The notes under the pieces are model-generated. The model saw only the letters and a list, made by a program, of their open reading frames with translations, was not told the origin of the DNA and did no database searches. Positions 37,326-46,539 of a stretch of DNA of 60,236 nt are shown here, in pieces. Source of the stretch: Nocardia elegans NBRC 108235. Lineage in GTDB: Bacteria; Actinomycetota; Actinomycetes; Mycobacteriales; Mycobacteriaceae. The DNA is taken from contig NZ_BDBF01000019.1 of NCBI RefSeq assembly GCF_001612845.1, positions 1 to 60,236 of the forward strand. Direction: 5' to 3'. Positions within the stretch are counted from its first letter, which is position 1. Every line of letters starts with the position of its first letter. The translations under genes and the position numbers were made by a program.

Positions 37326-39308
37326 ATGCCCGACTATCTGGATATCGAGCCGGACCAACTCCGCAAAATGGCGGCCCAACACCAGCAGCGTGCCGACGAA
37401 CTCCGTAGATGGGGGAAGATTCCGAAAGAATGGCTCGAGGAGTTTCCTTCGGGCTACGGAAGCATAGCCGACCAGCTACACGGGGCGCTCCACGACTACT
37501 ACCAGCGCCGCCACGACAATGCCGAGCGCCACGCGAAGGCTCATGAAAACACTCGCGACCAATTGCTCGCGGCCGCAGCGGCACTGGAGAATGGCGATGG
37601 GGCGGGGGGCAGGCAGATAACGCATGCCGGGGAGGATCCGGCGGCGGGTGGTACGGGCCCTGTCGGGCCTGTCGGTCCCGGGGAATCGAGGGCGCGAGGT
37701 CACACCCGTTCGGACATGCCGACCACACACGAAACAGCCCCCGGTCCGGGAGCCCATCGTGCGCCGGTCGCTCATCACGCTTCGGCCGCGCCCAGCGGAG
37801 TCGGTTCGTCACATCCAGGAGCGTCCTCCGCGGTAGCCCCTGGGGCGCCGCACACTACCTTTGCGTTCCCTCCCGGCTCCGGGTCGGCGACGGTAGCGAC
37901 ATCCGAGGCGACACCGCTGTCTCGGGCTGATTCCGAAGCCCTCACCGGCGACCCGGCCGCCGCTCTTCCTGCGGCGTCCGGCGCATCGACGGAAAGCGCG
38001 CCCGGTGTGGAAGGTACCCCGCCGAGCGTCGGGGTGCCGGAGTCCCCCACAGCGGGCTCGGCGACGACACTTACGTTGGGAACCGGCATTTCCGCTGCGG
38101 CGCCCACGGCATTACGGATCGGCCCGCTGACGGCCGCGCTCGGCAATGTCGGCGTGGCGCGGGGACGCCCTCCACTGGTGGTCGGCGCGACAGTCGACGA
38201 CGACTTGTCGCTCGCGCGCACCGTACTCGCCGGGGTTCTCGCGGCCGTTGGGCCGTCACAGCATGGCCTCGGCTGGGCGGTGGGAATACTGCGAAGGCCC
38301 GACGGACCGATGATCCTGCTGACCTCCAGCGAGGGACGAGGATGGTTGCCGCCAGGGTTGTTCATCCCCTCGGAGATAGTCGTTCCATGGCGGTGGGATT
38401 CGGTTCTCGGTACAGCGGGAATGGAAGCGATTTCGACCTACGAAGGTATCGCTGATCCTGCCCGGATCTTGGCCGAATTCGGTGTGCGAGCAGGTCGTCG
38501 GCGTCGATCTGTGATCACCGCATTGGCAGCATCCGGACGGATCTCGGACGAACTCCGTATCGCGTTGGGGGCAGAGGTGGCGTTCGAAGAAAACGTAACG
38601 GCCGCGGAGTCCGAGGTGGATTTCTCCAGGCCAGGAAAAGGGCTCGTCGATCGGCTCGGATCAGCCGGTTCCGATCGCGCCCGACATCAAGCCGAAGCCG
38701 TTGCGCAACAGGACATATGGACGGTTTGTCTTCAGTTGGCGCGAGCAGCCGACGAATTGCTCGCCCGCAGTGGCGGCCGAGTCGGTGTCTTCGGTGATGG
38801 GCAACATGCGATGCGGCGGCAGATCATCGCAGCATTGCAGTCGAACAGCTCGATCCCGGAGGGTTGGTGGGATCAGCTGCGCGCCGAGTACGACAAAGCC
38901 GCGTATCCGCTGCGTTCGGTGTCGGTCGACACATCTACGATCACACTCGGTCGCGGCCGACTCGATCTGCCCGGAGCAGAAGCCCTACGACGAACGGTCT
39001 TTCAACGTCGTGCCGACGAAATCCTCCTGTTGATCGGCTGCAATGAGGCGAACAGTCAGATGTTGCGGGATGTGTTGTATGCCCATGGTCAGATAGTCGA
39101 TCATCCGCGGTTGTCGTCGGCCGTCGGGATCGATGCGGATGTCTCGGCGCCCGGCGGCAGGGCACTACCTCGTATCGAGGCTGACACCCGCCGTCTCGCC
39201 GGTTCTGTACTTGCGGATCCGTTGCGTGCGACCACCGAGGGGGCTCCGGTCCCCTCTGCAGCATGGGAAGTGTCGACGGGCCGGCCGGTCGCGAATGAGC
39301 GGAGGTAA
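37326..39308 (+). CDS. EspC-like (ESX-associated) multidomain protein
   Basis: A 660-residue protein. Residues 1-90 form a helical hairpin (LDIEPDQLRKMAAQHQQRAD ... ALHDYYQRRHDNAERHAKAH) like the EspC/DUF2580 family and WXG100-related ESX substrates. Residues about 95-255 are Pro/Ala/Gly/Ser-rich and probably disordered. The rest (about 260-660) is folded and includes GLGWAVGILRRPDG and GWLPPG, resembling DUF5632/DUF5631 proteins near mycobacterial ESX-2 (Rv3899c); this match is from memory. ATG start, the only in-frame option. The next gene begins five bases after the stop. No ESX core genes (eccC, eccD, mycP) are in the window. Confidence 0.65.
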   Translation: MPDYLDIEPDQLRKMAAQHQQRADELRRWGKIPKEWLEEFPSGYGSIADQLHGALHDYYQRRHDNAERHAKAHENTRDQLLAAAAALENGDGAGGRQITHAGEDPAAGGTGPVGPVGPGESRARGHTRSDMPTTHETAPGPGAHRAPVAHHASAAPSGVGSSHPGASSAVAPGAPHTTFAFPPGSGSATVATSEATPLSRADSEALTGDPAAALPAASGASTESAPGVEGTPPSVGVPESPTAGSATTLTLGTGISAAAPTALRIGPLTAALGNVGVARGRPPLVVGATVDDDLSLARTVLAGVLAAVGPSQHGLGWAVGILRRPDGPMILLTSSEGRGWLPPGLFIPSEIVVPWRWDSVLGTAGMEAISTYEGIADPARILAEFGVRAGRRRRSVITALAASGRISDELRIALGAEVAFEENVTAAESEVDFSRPGKGLVDRLGSAGSDRARHQAEAVAQQDIWTVCLQLARAADELLARSGGRVGVFGDGQHAMRRQIIAALQSNSSIPEGWWDQLRAEYDKAAYPLRSVSVDTSTITLGRGRLDLPGAEALRRTVFQRRADEILLLIGCNEANSQMLRDVLYAHGQIVDHPRLSSAVGIDADVSAPGGRALPRIEADTRRLAGSVLADPLRATTEGAPVPSAAWEVSTGRPVANERR

Positions 39309-39313
39309 CTCTG

Positions 39314-41392
39314 GTGGGCGATACTGTAGATGACGCTTACAACAAGATCAAAAAGCATGACGAGCGTGGCTGGGTTTTCGATCCGCACTTCACCGATAGC
39401 GAAGCTGAAGACTCTCTGAAGATTCTCGACCAGCTGAGCTCATCTGATTTCACAAAAGTCTGGGACAAAATGCCCCAGTGGCTGAAGGATGACCTCCACG
39501 AGGATACGAATGACAGCCTTCAGACCAAGTACAAGGACCTATATATTGCGCTTGGGAACGGTAAGACGGATACCGTCGTCGATGGGAAAAAGCAACGCGA
39601 AAAGGATGCCGACAAGCCGACATTCGGATCACAAAAATGGGGCGCACCGCTTGAAGGCGATCACTTCATCCCGGTTGAACTACACCCCCCGAACGGTGCC
39701 TCCGCCCAGCTGATCCAACTGGTTTCCGACATGCGATCGACCATGCAATGGGGTTTCGACACCCTCGGCAGTCGAAAACCGCAGGACTCGCCCGGCACAG
39801 CCAATGTCCTCGACACCGAGCTCGTGGGTGCCGACGGTTGGGGACACGTCAGAAATGACCACATCGATCTGAAGACCGAACTGGACAAGCGGCAGCAGGT
39901 CTTCGAAACCAAAGAAGGCGACGTCAAAGCGAGCACATTCGACGCGAAGGTGAAGAACTTGGACGTCTATAAAAACCTCGACACCGTTTATCAGACGCTG
40001 AAGAGCGCCCTCGCGGTCGATCTCACCCAGGGCGCAACGACGCGAGACGGGGACACAGTCACCGTTATGTATGGTCCCGGGGGGCCGTCGAAACAAGAGG
40101 CCATCAAGTTCGTCAAAGCCACTGTGGACGTCAAAGACGACAAGACCGGCCAAGTCTACGAAAAAGCCGGAGAATTCTATCTGTCTCCCGAAGCGGAACA
40201 GAAATACTACGTCAAGGCAATCGACGATGCCGGGGCGGAGTGGGACAAGCACTACCAGGAAGCGGTGGATTACTTCCAGAAGAAGGCCAAGGATGTAGAC
40301 GGCGACGACGGCGACGGCGGTAAGCCCAAGCCGAAGCCGACTCCCACTCCCACGCCGACCCCCACCCCCACTCCGACGCCGACGCCTACACCGACGCCGA
40401 CCCCCGCAGCGGCCGATGCCACCCCGCAAGACTTCAAGGACCTGTTCCCGCAGGATATCGGGGCGGCAGGCGATCCGACCGCGGGCAACGATCTGACGTC
40501 GACCGATCCCACCCAGACCGACCTCACCGGTGGCGACCAGCAATCGACCGACACCAGCGGTAAGACTGACGCCGCATCGGCTATTCAGCAGGCTATCGCC
40601 GATATCACCAATAGCGACGCAGCCAGTGGTGCCACTCCAGCAGCACAGTCGTCGAATCCGTTCACTCAGGCATCGAATCCGATGACCAACCCCATGACGA
40701 ATCCGATGACCAACCCGATGCTGAACCCCATGACGAACCCGATGATGAATCCGATGATGAATCCGGCATCGGCCGATCAGAGCAACCCCTTCACGCAGAT
40801 GGGCGGTCGGTCCGGTTCAGGCGACAGCGGTGCCGCGCGACAGGCGGCCCCCGCGGTGGCGAGCTCCAACCCCATGCTCAATATCCCTGGTACGACCCAG
40901 CAGACGGCTGGTCCGGGTCATGTGTCTCCAATTTCCGCGACACCGGCCGCCGGCCCTGTGCCGACGCACTCGAATGTCGATATGAAGCTGCCGGACGGAA
41001 GCAACCAGGTGGTCCCGTCGACGGTCGCGGATGTCGTGAACAAAGAGTTGAACAACCCGAACGGCAGCAATGCCGATGCCGCGTACGGGACATTGCGCGG
41101 TCAAGAGACGCAAATCGATCCCTCTGCGGCGCACACCGGTGACATTGTGCGCTGGAACGGCGGCAGCGCGGTTATCGTCCGGGAGGGCCCGGACAATGCG
41201 TACATGATCGTCGACGGTCAGTTGAGACCGCTGAACGTCAAGGACCCGAATCAGGACTTCACGTTCTTCCATCCCGACGGCGCCGGATCGAACAACGGGC
41301 AACAGGCGCAAGGGAATTCGAGTGCGCAGGCCGTGGCGTTCTCGGCACCCGCAGCGCCGCCGAGTGGCGCCACGTCGACTACCGAAACGTGA
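39314..41392 (+). CDS. large repeat-containing protein of unknown function, likely ESX-linked
   Basis: A 692-residue acidic protein; I do not recognise a named family. Residues 1-335 are Lys/Asp-rich and largely helical. A Pro-Thr tract (about 341-364) separates them from an Asp/Thr/Gln-rich stretch, then NPM tetrapeptide repeats (about 454-484) flanked by further NPFT/NPML motifs. A C-terminal folded domain (about 559-650) includes GTLRGQETQIDPSAAHTGDI and AYMIVDGQLRPLNV, reminiscent of the barrel of NlpC/P60-like domains but without the catalytic Cys-His. No signal peptide. GTG start with GGAGG eight bases upstream. Its first part is AT-richer than neighbours, hinting at transfer. The stop overlaps the start of the prenyltransferase-like gene (GTGA). 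Confidence 0.7.
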   Translation: MGDTVDDAYNKIKKHDERGWVFDPHFTDSEAEDSLKILDQLSSSDFTKVWDKMPQWLKDDLHEDTNDSLQTKYKDLYIALGNGKTDTVVDGKKQREKDADKPTFGSQKWGAPLEGDHFIPVELHPPNGASAQLIQLVSDMRSTMQWGFDTLGSRKPQDSPGTANVLDTELVGADGWGHVRNDHIDLKTELDKRQQVFETKEGDVKASTFDAKVKNLDVYKNLDTVYQTLKSALAVDLTQGATTRDGDTVTVMYGPGGPSKQEAIKFVKATVDVKDDKTGQVYEKAGEFYLSPEAEQKYYVKAIDDAGAEWDKHYQEAVDYFQKKAKDVDGDDGDGGKPKPKPTPTPTPTPTPTPTPTPTPTPTPAAADATPQDFKDLFPQDIGAAGDPTAGNDLTSTDPTQTDLTGGDQQSTDTSGKTDAASAIQQAIADITNSDAASGATPAAQSSNPFTQASNPMTNPMTNPMTNPMLNPMTNPMMNPMMNPASADQSNPFTQMGGRSGSGDSGAARQAAPAVASSNPMLNIPGTTQQTAGPGHVSPISATPAAGPVPTHSNVDMKLPDGSNQVVPSTVADVVNKELNNPNGSNADAAYGTLRGQETQIDPSAAHTGDIVRWNGGSAVIVREGPDNAYMIVDGQLRPLNVKDPNQDFTFFHPDGAGSNNGQQAQGNSSAQAVAFSAPAAPPSGATSTTET
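40337..40405 (+). repeat. Pro-Thr coding repeat
   Basis: About a dozen consecutive Pro-Thr codon pairs (six-base unit, CC(C/G)AC(C/T/G/A)) inside the preceding gene. Such linkers are rigid and extended, common in exported or cell-wall proteins. The unit could expand or contract by slippage without breaking the frame. Confidence 0.85.
40675..40767 (+). repeat. NPM tetrapeptide (12-base) tandem repeat
   Basis: Seven or so tandem copies of Asn-Pro-Met-(Thr/Leu/Met), each encoded by a 12-base unit (AA(C/T)CC(G/C)ATGA(C/T)(C/G)-like). Related NPFT and NPML motifs occur on both sides (about 40654, 40785 and 40870). Length is a multiple of three, so copy number can vary in frame. Confidence 0.85.
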
Positions 41393-42435
41393 CCGAGGCG
41401 ACTGCTGCGGCCGCCGGGAATTATCTCGTCGACGTGGCTGAGCGCCTGAACCTCGGATGTGACCCGGCGACCATCCGCGCCGTCTTCGCGCGGGCGTGCG
41501 GAGGACGGCTGGCGACGCGGATGCCGGACGGCCGTCGGGCAAGCGGGCTGACTATCGCCGGAACCCCGTTCGAAGTAAGCGTGGCGGGTGGTCGGGGGCG
41601 GTACACGCCCGCGATTCGATACCTCACGGAAGCCGGGACGGACGAGGCGGTGTTCACCACCCGGATCGACGTCCAACTGGCCGCGATCCGAGATCTTGTG
41701 GACTGGCTACCGAACGGCGGGCGGAAAGCCGCGGACGTGCTGTGCTCCTTCGTGACGATGTTGTACCCGGATCCAGCGCACGTCTCGCGGCGGCAACGTT
41801 CCGCCACCTGGACGGGTATCGTCCACCATTCCGCGGCGCCCAGTCAGCTCAATCGGCTCAAGGTGTACGGCACGCCCCCGATGGTGCCCAAGACGTTGGA
41901 AAGGCTCTACAGCGTGTTGCCGGGCTTCCGCGAACTGGTGTCGGTCCCCGCGAACGACGAGCATTTCCGTTACGGCATCGCTGCGATCGAAGTTGATGAG
42001 GGCGGAGGTATCAGCCACAAGTTCTACCTGTCGTCCCGCTCCCAAGACACCGCCGTGCCGATGAAGCTGGTCCGGTACTTCGGCGAGCCGGCCTGGGAGG
42101 TGTTGTCCGAACTGGTCCGGTGCGGCGTCGATCCGGCCGGTCTGCACAACCATGACTTTTTCGTCTGCTGTTCGCGGGACAGCAGTGGAACCGAGTCGCT
42201 CACTCTTTCCGTCACCGCCGGGCGAGATGACGATCTCGCCCCGCTCGTGTATGAATTGGCGTCCCGGCACCACGGCAGCACTTGTGCCGTCGATGCGCTT
42301 TCCCACGTCGCGAAATCGCAGGGAGCGAATTGGCGTTACACGGCTTTCGGTCTCGGTTTTTCGGCCGCTGACGGCATCGATAAGCTCAATGTGTACGGGA
42401 CCCCGACCTGGGATGCCGACAATCCCGGCCGGTGA
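41389..42435 (+). CDS. ABBA-type aromatic prenyltransferase-like protein
   Basis: A 348-residue protein with no transmembrane segments. Its layout resembles bacterial indole/tyrosine prenyltransferases of the DMATS type: an early GTPFEVSVAGG with a candidate catalytic Glu, a following Arg-rich strand (IRYLTEAG), and two K-x-Y/N-V-Y repeats (RLKVYGTP near 165, DKLNVYGTP near 335), plus HKFYLSSR in the middle, all matching the Lys/Tyr diphosphate-binding pattern of the ten-stranded barrel. Length suits bacterial DMATS enzymes (about 350-370). The GTG start overlaps the stop of the upstream repeat protein, so it is translationally coupled. The family call is from pattern recognition only; substrate unknown. 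Confidence 0.5.
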   Translation: MTEATAAAAGNYLVDVAERLNLGCDPATIRAVFARACGGRLATRMPDGRRASGLTIAGTPFEVSVAGGRGRYTPAIRYLTEAGTDEAVFTTRIDVQLAAIRDLVDWLPNGGRKAADVLCSFVTMLYPDPAHVSRRQRSATWTGIVHHSAAPSQLNRLKVYGTPPMVPKTLERLYSVLPGFRELVSVPANDEHFRYGIAAIEVDEGGGISHKFYLSSRSQDTAVPMKLVRYFGEPAWEVLSELVRCGVDPAGLHNHDFFVCCSRDSSGTESLTLSVTAGRDDDLAPLVYELASRHHGSTCAVDALSHVAKSQGANWRYTAFGLGFSAADGIDKLNVYGTPTWDADNPGR

Positions 42436-42461
42436 AGAGGCTTTCGGCGAATGCCGATCTG

Positions 42462-43703
42462 TTACCTTCGCTCCGCGCTTCGTGAATTGGCGACTGCGTC
42501 ATGACGCTCCGCAGCCACCCGGGCAAGCGGAACGTGAGAGTTGACGTGGTGCAGCCGGTGAGACGAACGCAAGTGGCCCAACCGATCCACATCGTCCCCG
42601 TAGAGCCGCTCCGCCGTCGCCGCGTCGAGCTCGGTGACGCCGTAAAGGTAAGGCCGCCCGCCTGATTCGCAACAATGCTGGAAGCACTCCCGCAGCGCCG
42701 AACGCGTCGCGTCGATGGCGGCAGGCGTCCGTTCCACCGATGCGTACAGGCCCACGCCGATCGATACGGGCGCGGCGCCGACGGGACCGAACGCGAACGC
42801 GGGCGCATCGATCGGACGCCGGATGATCAGGACGTACACCATCGTCAGCGGGTCGTCGAGCAGCGATCGGTGGCCGATGCCCTCGACGGCCGCGAGCATC
42901 GAACTGAACTGGCCGGCAGGCACGACATAGTCGGCCCACAGTCGGACCCGGTCGGCCGGCGGCGTTTTGGCGCTCACCGGATGGCCGGCAAAGGTGAGAT
43001 CAGATGTGATCTCACAGTTGCCGGACGCGCAATCGGTGCGCTCGCTATGCCATCCCACCGTGGCGGAAATCCTGCCTCGCCGCATCTCTGCCCAGTAGAC
43101 GTCGACGTCATCGCGCTGCGCGACTCGCTCGGCGTGATCAGCAAGTTCCGCCAGGGAGGCGTGCTCGACGCGATGCAGGTGGGTACGACTGCGATACCCG
43201 ACCGTGCGCAGGACCACCCGCTCGATCAATCCCACGGTGCCCAGTCCGCCGAGGGCGAACCGGAACAGCTCCGGATTATCGGTTCGCGAGCACCAGCGAC
43301 TGATGCCCATTCCATCGATCAGCTGAATCCGCTCGACATGATCGATCTGCATGCCGTGACGCACCGAGTCGACCCCGACCCCGCCCACCGACAGCGTGCC
43401 GCCCACCGACATGTGTAAGTAGTTGGGCAGGACCGGGATCGCCCTCCCCCGGCCATTGAGGTGCCGCTCCAGCCCGTACCAGCTCATTCCGGCCGGGACC
43501 TCGAACAATCCGTCCCCGAGATCGCGAAGTTGCCGCGCTGCGGTGTCGGGCTCGTAGGTGACCAGGAGTTCGGCCTCGGAGACGGTTTGCCCGTCGCACG
43601 AGTGTCCTGAACCTCGCAGCGTCAGTGGGCGCCCCGAGCCGAGCAGGGCAGCGGGAAACGCGGCGGGCATTCGATGAACCGCGCGGGGCGCGGCGTGCCG
43701 CAA
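42462..43703 (-). CDS. FAD-linked oxidase (cytokinin-dehydrogenase/BBE-like)
   Basis: A 413-residue oxidoreductase with an FAD_binding_4 domain. TLRGSGHSCDGQT fits the R-G-x-G-H-S-x-x-G-Q loop in which His binds FAD covalently in cytokinin dehydrogenase, and VGGTLSVGGVGVDSVRHGMQ and GGLGTVGLIERVVLRTVGY are the usual FAD contacts. The C-terminus ends near YGDDVDRLGHLRSSHRLHHV. Start is uncertain: I use TTG 43703, but the frame stays open back to 43781 and V-P-I-G-D-F-T-T-D-F-G-G just upstream looks like a genuine family N-terminus with no ATG or GTG. Convergent with the prenyltransferase-like gene, 26 bases apart. Confidence 0.82.
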   Translation of the reverse strand: MRHAAPRAVHRMPAAFPAALLGSGRPLTLRGSGHSCDGQTVSEAELLVTYEPDTAARQLRDLGDGLFEVPAGMSWYGLERHLNGRGRAIPVLPNYLHMSVGGTLSVGGVGVDSVRHGMQIDHVERIQLIDGMGISRWCSRTDNPELFRFALGGLGTVGLIERVVLRTVGYRSRTHLHRVEHASLAELADHAERVAQRDDVDVYWAEMRRGRISATVGWHSERTDCASGNCEITSDLTFAGHPVSAKTPPADRVRLWADYVVPAGQFSSMLAAVEGIGHRSLLDDPLTMVYVLIIRRPIDAPAFAFGPVGAAPVSIGVGLYASVERTPAAIDATRSALRECFQHCCESGGRPYLYGVTELDAATAERLYGDDVDRLGHLRSSHRLHHVNSHVPLARVAAERHDAVANSRSAERR

Positions 43704-43832
43704 GCCGCCGAAGTCGGTGGTGAAATCGCCGATGGGAACCTCGCTGTGTGCGTCGCGCTGATCGTCGCAGTGCGCCGGAATTCAGTATGGGTGTTCCCAC
43801 CGGCGGGAAGAATTCCGCCGATCGTCGAGGAC

Positions 43833-44867
<1,035 letters not shown>

Positions 44868-44889
44868 GATCAACCCCTAACGGAACTGA

Positions 44890-44939
44890 AGTTTCATTAA
44901 CACCGAAGACGTTACACTCGATCGGACGCTAATGAAACT
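44890..44939. promoter_or_regulatory. inverted repeat in the AKR-TetR divergent promoter
   Basis: AGTTTCATTA (44890-44899) and its exact complement TAATGAAACT (44930-44939) flank 30 bases in the 83-base gap between the divergent genes. Each arm lies close to one start codon, consistent with a TetR operator pair or half sites that control both directions. Confidence 0.6.
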
Positions 44940-44950
44940 GGAGGACCGTT

Positions 44951-45562
44951 ATGAGTTCGGACGCCGCCACCCCCGGTTCGGTGCGCCCGGGCGGTCGCAC
45001 GGCCCGCGTTCGTGAGTCCGTCCTGCGCGCGGCCGGGGATCTGCTGGCCGAACACGGCTTCGCCGAACTCGACCTCGCCGAGGTGGCGGCCCGCGCGGAG
45101 GTCGGCAAGACCACCGTCTACCGCCGCTGGCGCACCCCGGCCGGGCTGGTGGCGGACCTGCTCACCGACATGGCGGAAACCTCACTGCCGCACGCCGACA
45201 CCGGATCGCTGCGCGGCGACCTCACCGCGAATGCTCGCCTCGTCGCGCGCACCCTGACCGATCCACGCCAGGGCCCACTGTTCAAAGCACTTGTGGCGGC
45301 GGCCGTTTGCGATCCCGAAACCACCGCGGCCCTGCACCGGTTCTACGACGCGCGGATCACCGAATGGGAGCCGTGCGTCGCGGCCGCGATCGAACGGGGC
45401 GAACTCACCCCCGGAACCGATACACGCGCAGTGATTTCCGCCGTCTCCGCCCCGCTGTACTACCGCTTCCTGATCTCCGGCGACACGATCGACGACGCGG
45501 TGGCGGTGACCGCCGCCGACGCCGCGGCGGCAGCGGCCACCGCAGGCCTGTTCACCCGGTGA
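44951..45562 (+). CDS. TetR family transcriptional regulator
   Basis: A 203-residue regulator with the helix-turn-helix at about residues 35-65 (LDLAEVAARAEVGKTTVYRR). The C-terminal domain (about 85-200) contains LFKALVAAAVCDPETTAAL and belongs to the TetR_C_11-like type. ATG start with GGAGG six bases upstream. It probably represses the divergent aldo/keto reductase gene and itself through the inverted repeat between them. Confidence 0.92.
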   Translation: MSSDAATPGSVRPGGRTARVRESVLRAAGDLLAEHGFAELDLAEVAARAEVGKTTVYRRWRTPAGLVADLLTDMAETSLPHADTGSLRGDLTANARLVARTLTDPRQGPLFKALVAAAVCDPETTAALHRFYDARITEWEPCVAAAIERGELTPGTDTRAVISAVSAPLYYRFLISGDTIDDAVAVTAADAAAAAATAGLFTR

Positions 45563-45564
45563 GC

Positions 45565-46146
45565 TCAGGCCTGCCGGTGCGGGTCGCGGCCGGTCAGGCC
45601 GAGCAGGCGCTCCCAGTCCGACGCGTCGGCCGGGACCTCGATCACCGGGCCGAACAGACCCGGAACGCCTTCGCGCGGCGTATCGCGAAACTGCTCGAGC
45701 AGCACCGCCACATCCTTGTCGGCGGGCTCGAAGCGGCGGCCGGTGGCGCGGGCCAGGTCCCAGCTGTGCATCACGACCTCGTTCAGGGCGAATCCGGCCA
45801 TCGCGGGCGCGGGGGCGGTGACGCCGCCGACCTCGGTATCGCCCTCCCAGGCAGCCGGGTCGCGCCACGCCTCGGCCAGGGCTTTCAACTGCGTGGTGAT
45901 CAACTCGCCCCAACCGTCGGGCAGATCGGCGTCCGGCGCCTGCTCCGGCGGCGCGGAACGACCGATGCCCTCCTTGGTGGCGCCCTGCCGGAACGCCTCG
46001 CTGAAGCCGATGGTGTGGAACAGCAGATCTCGCACGGTGACGCCCGGGCTCGGGGTCGCCGCGGTCAGATCGTCCGCGCCGATGCCGCTGACGATCTCGA
46101 CCATCGCATCGGTGGCGCTCTCCAGATCGAAGTGGGGTGTCGCCAT
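45565..46146 (-). CDS. TIGR03086 family protein (mycothiol-dependent/DinB-like fold)
   Basis: A 193-residue protein from ATG 46146, which has GGAGGAGG five bases upstream; longer frames lack this. It shows the maleylpyruvate-isomerase N-terminal pattern: a conserved His in LLFHTIGFSEAF, then MHSWDLARATGR near residue 150. That His pair and the helical-bundle layout are typical metal ligands in DinB/MDMPI proteins; mycothiol is the usual cofactor in this order. The specific reaction is unknown. Convergent with tetR, whose stop is two bases away. Confidence 0.85.
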   Translation of the reverse strand: MATPHFDLESATDAMVEIVSGIGADDLTAATPSPGVTVRDLLFHTIGFSEAFRQGATKEGIGRSAPPEQAPDADLPDGWGELITTQLKALAEAWRDPAAWEGDTEVGGVTAPAPAMAGFALNEVVMHSWDLARATGRRFEPADKDVAVLLEQFRDTPREGVPGLFGPVIEVPADASDWERLLGLTGRDPHRQA

Positions 46147-46328
46147 ATGGTCCTCCTCCGAATACGGCCTGTACCGGCACAGGCACCCACAGAAGGGACG
46201 GGGCGAGCCGCCGGAATTCATCGGTGGTCGCATGCGAGCGGGTTGCCAGCCGGAGCGGGTGAGGGCATCCTCGACAGTGCCGGATCGCCGTATCCGACAT
46301 GTCGGCCCCCAGCGGAAGGGAGCAACCG

Positions 46329-46538
46329 ATGACCGATCCCACCATCGACACCACCTCCGTGGACATGGTTCCGGAGGCAGATCAGCTGGAGCAGAGCCTC
46401 GAGGTCGCTCCGGAGGAATCCGAAGTCGATATGCCCGTGGCCACGGCCGAACGCGAAGCCGCCGAGGCCGACCTCATCGAGCAGTCGATTCCAGTGCCGC
46501 TCGACGACGAATACGACGAGCCCGAGGCCGAATACTGA
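46329..46538 (+). CDS. small acidic conserved protein
   Basis: A 69-residue, strongly acidic protein (pI clearly low, about 22 Asp/Glu). The ATG has GGAAGGGAG six bases upstream. It contains two similar segments, PEADQLEQSLEV and AEADLIEQSIPV, a motif I have seen in small actinobacterial proteins of unknown function. It ends DDEYDEPEAEY. It lies two bases before the convergent menD stop. Confidence 0.7.
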   Translation: MTDPTIDTTSVDMVPEADQLEQSLEVAPEESEVDMPVATAEREAAEADLIEQSIPVPLDDEYDEPEAEY

Positions 46539-46539
46539 C

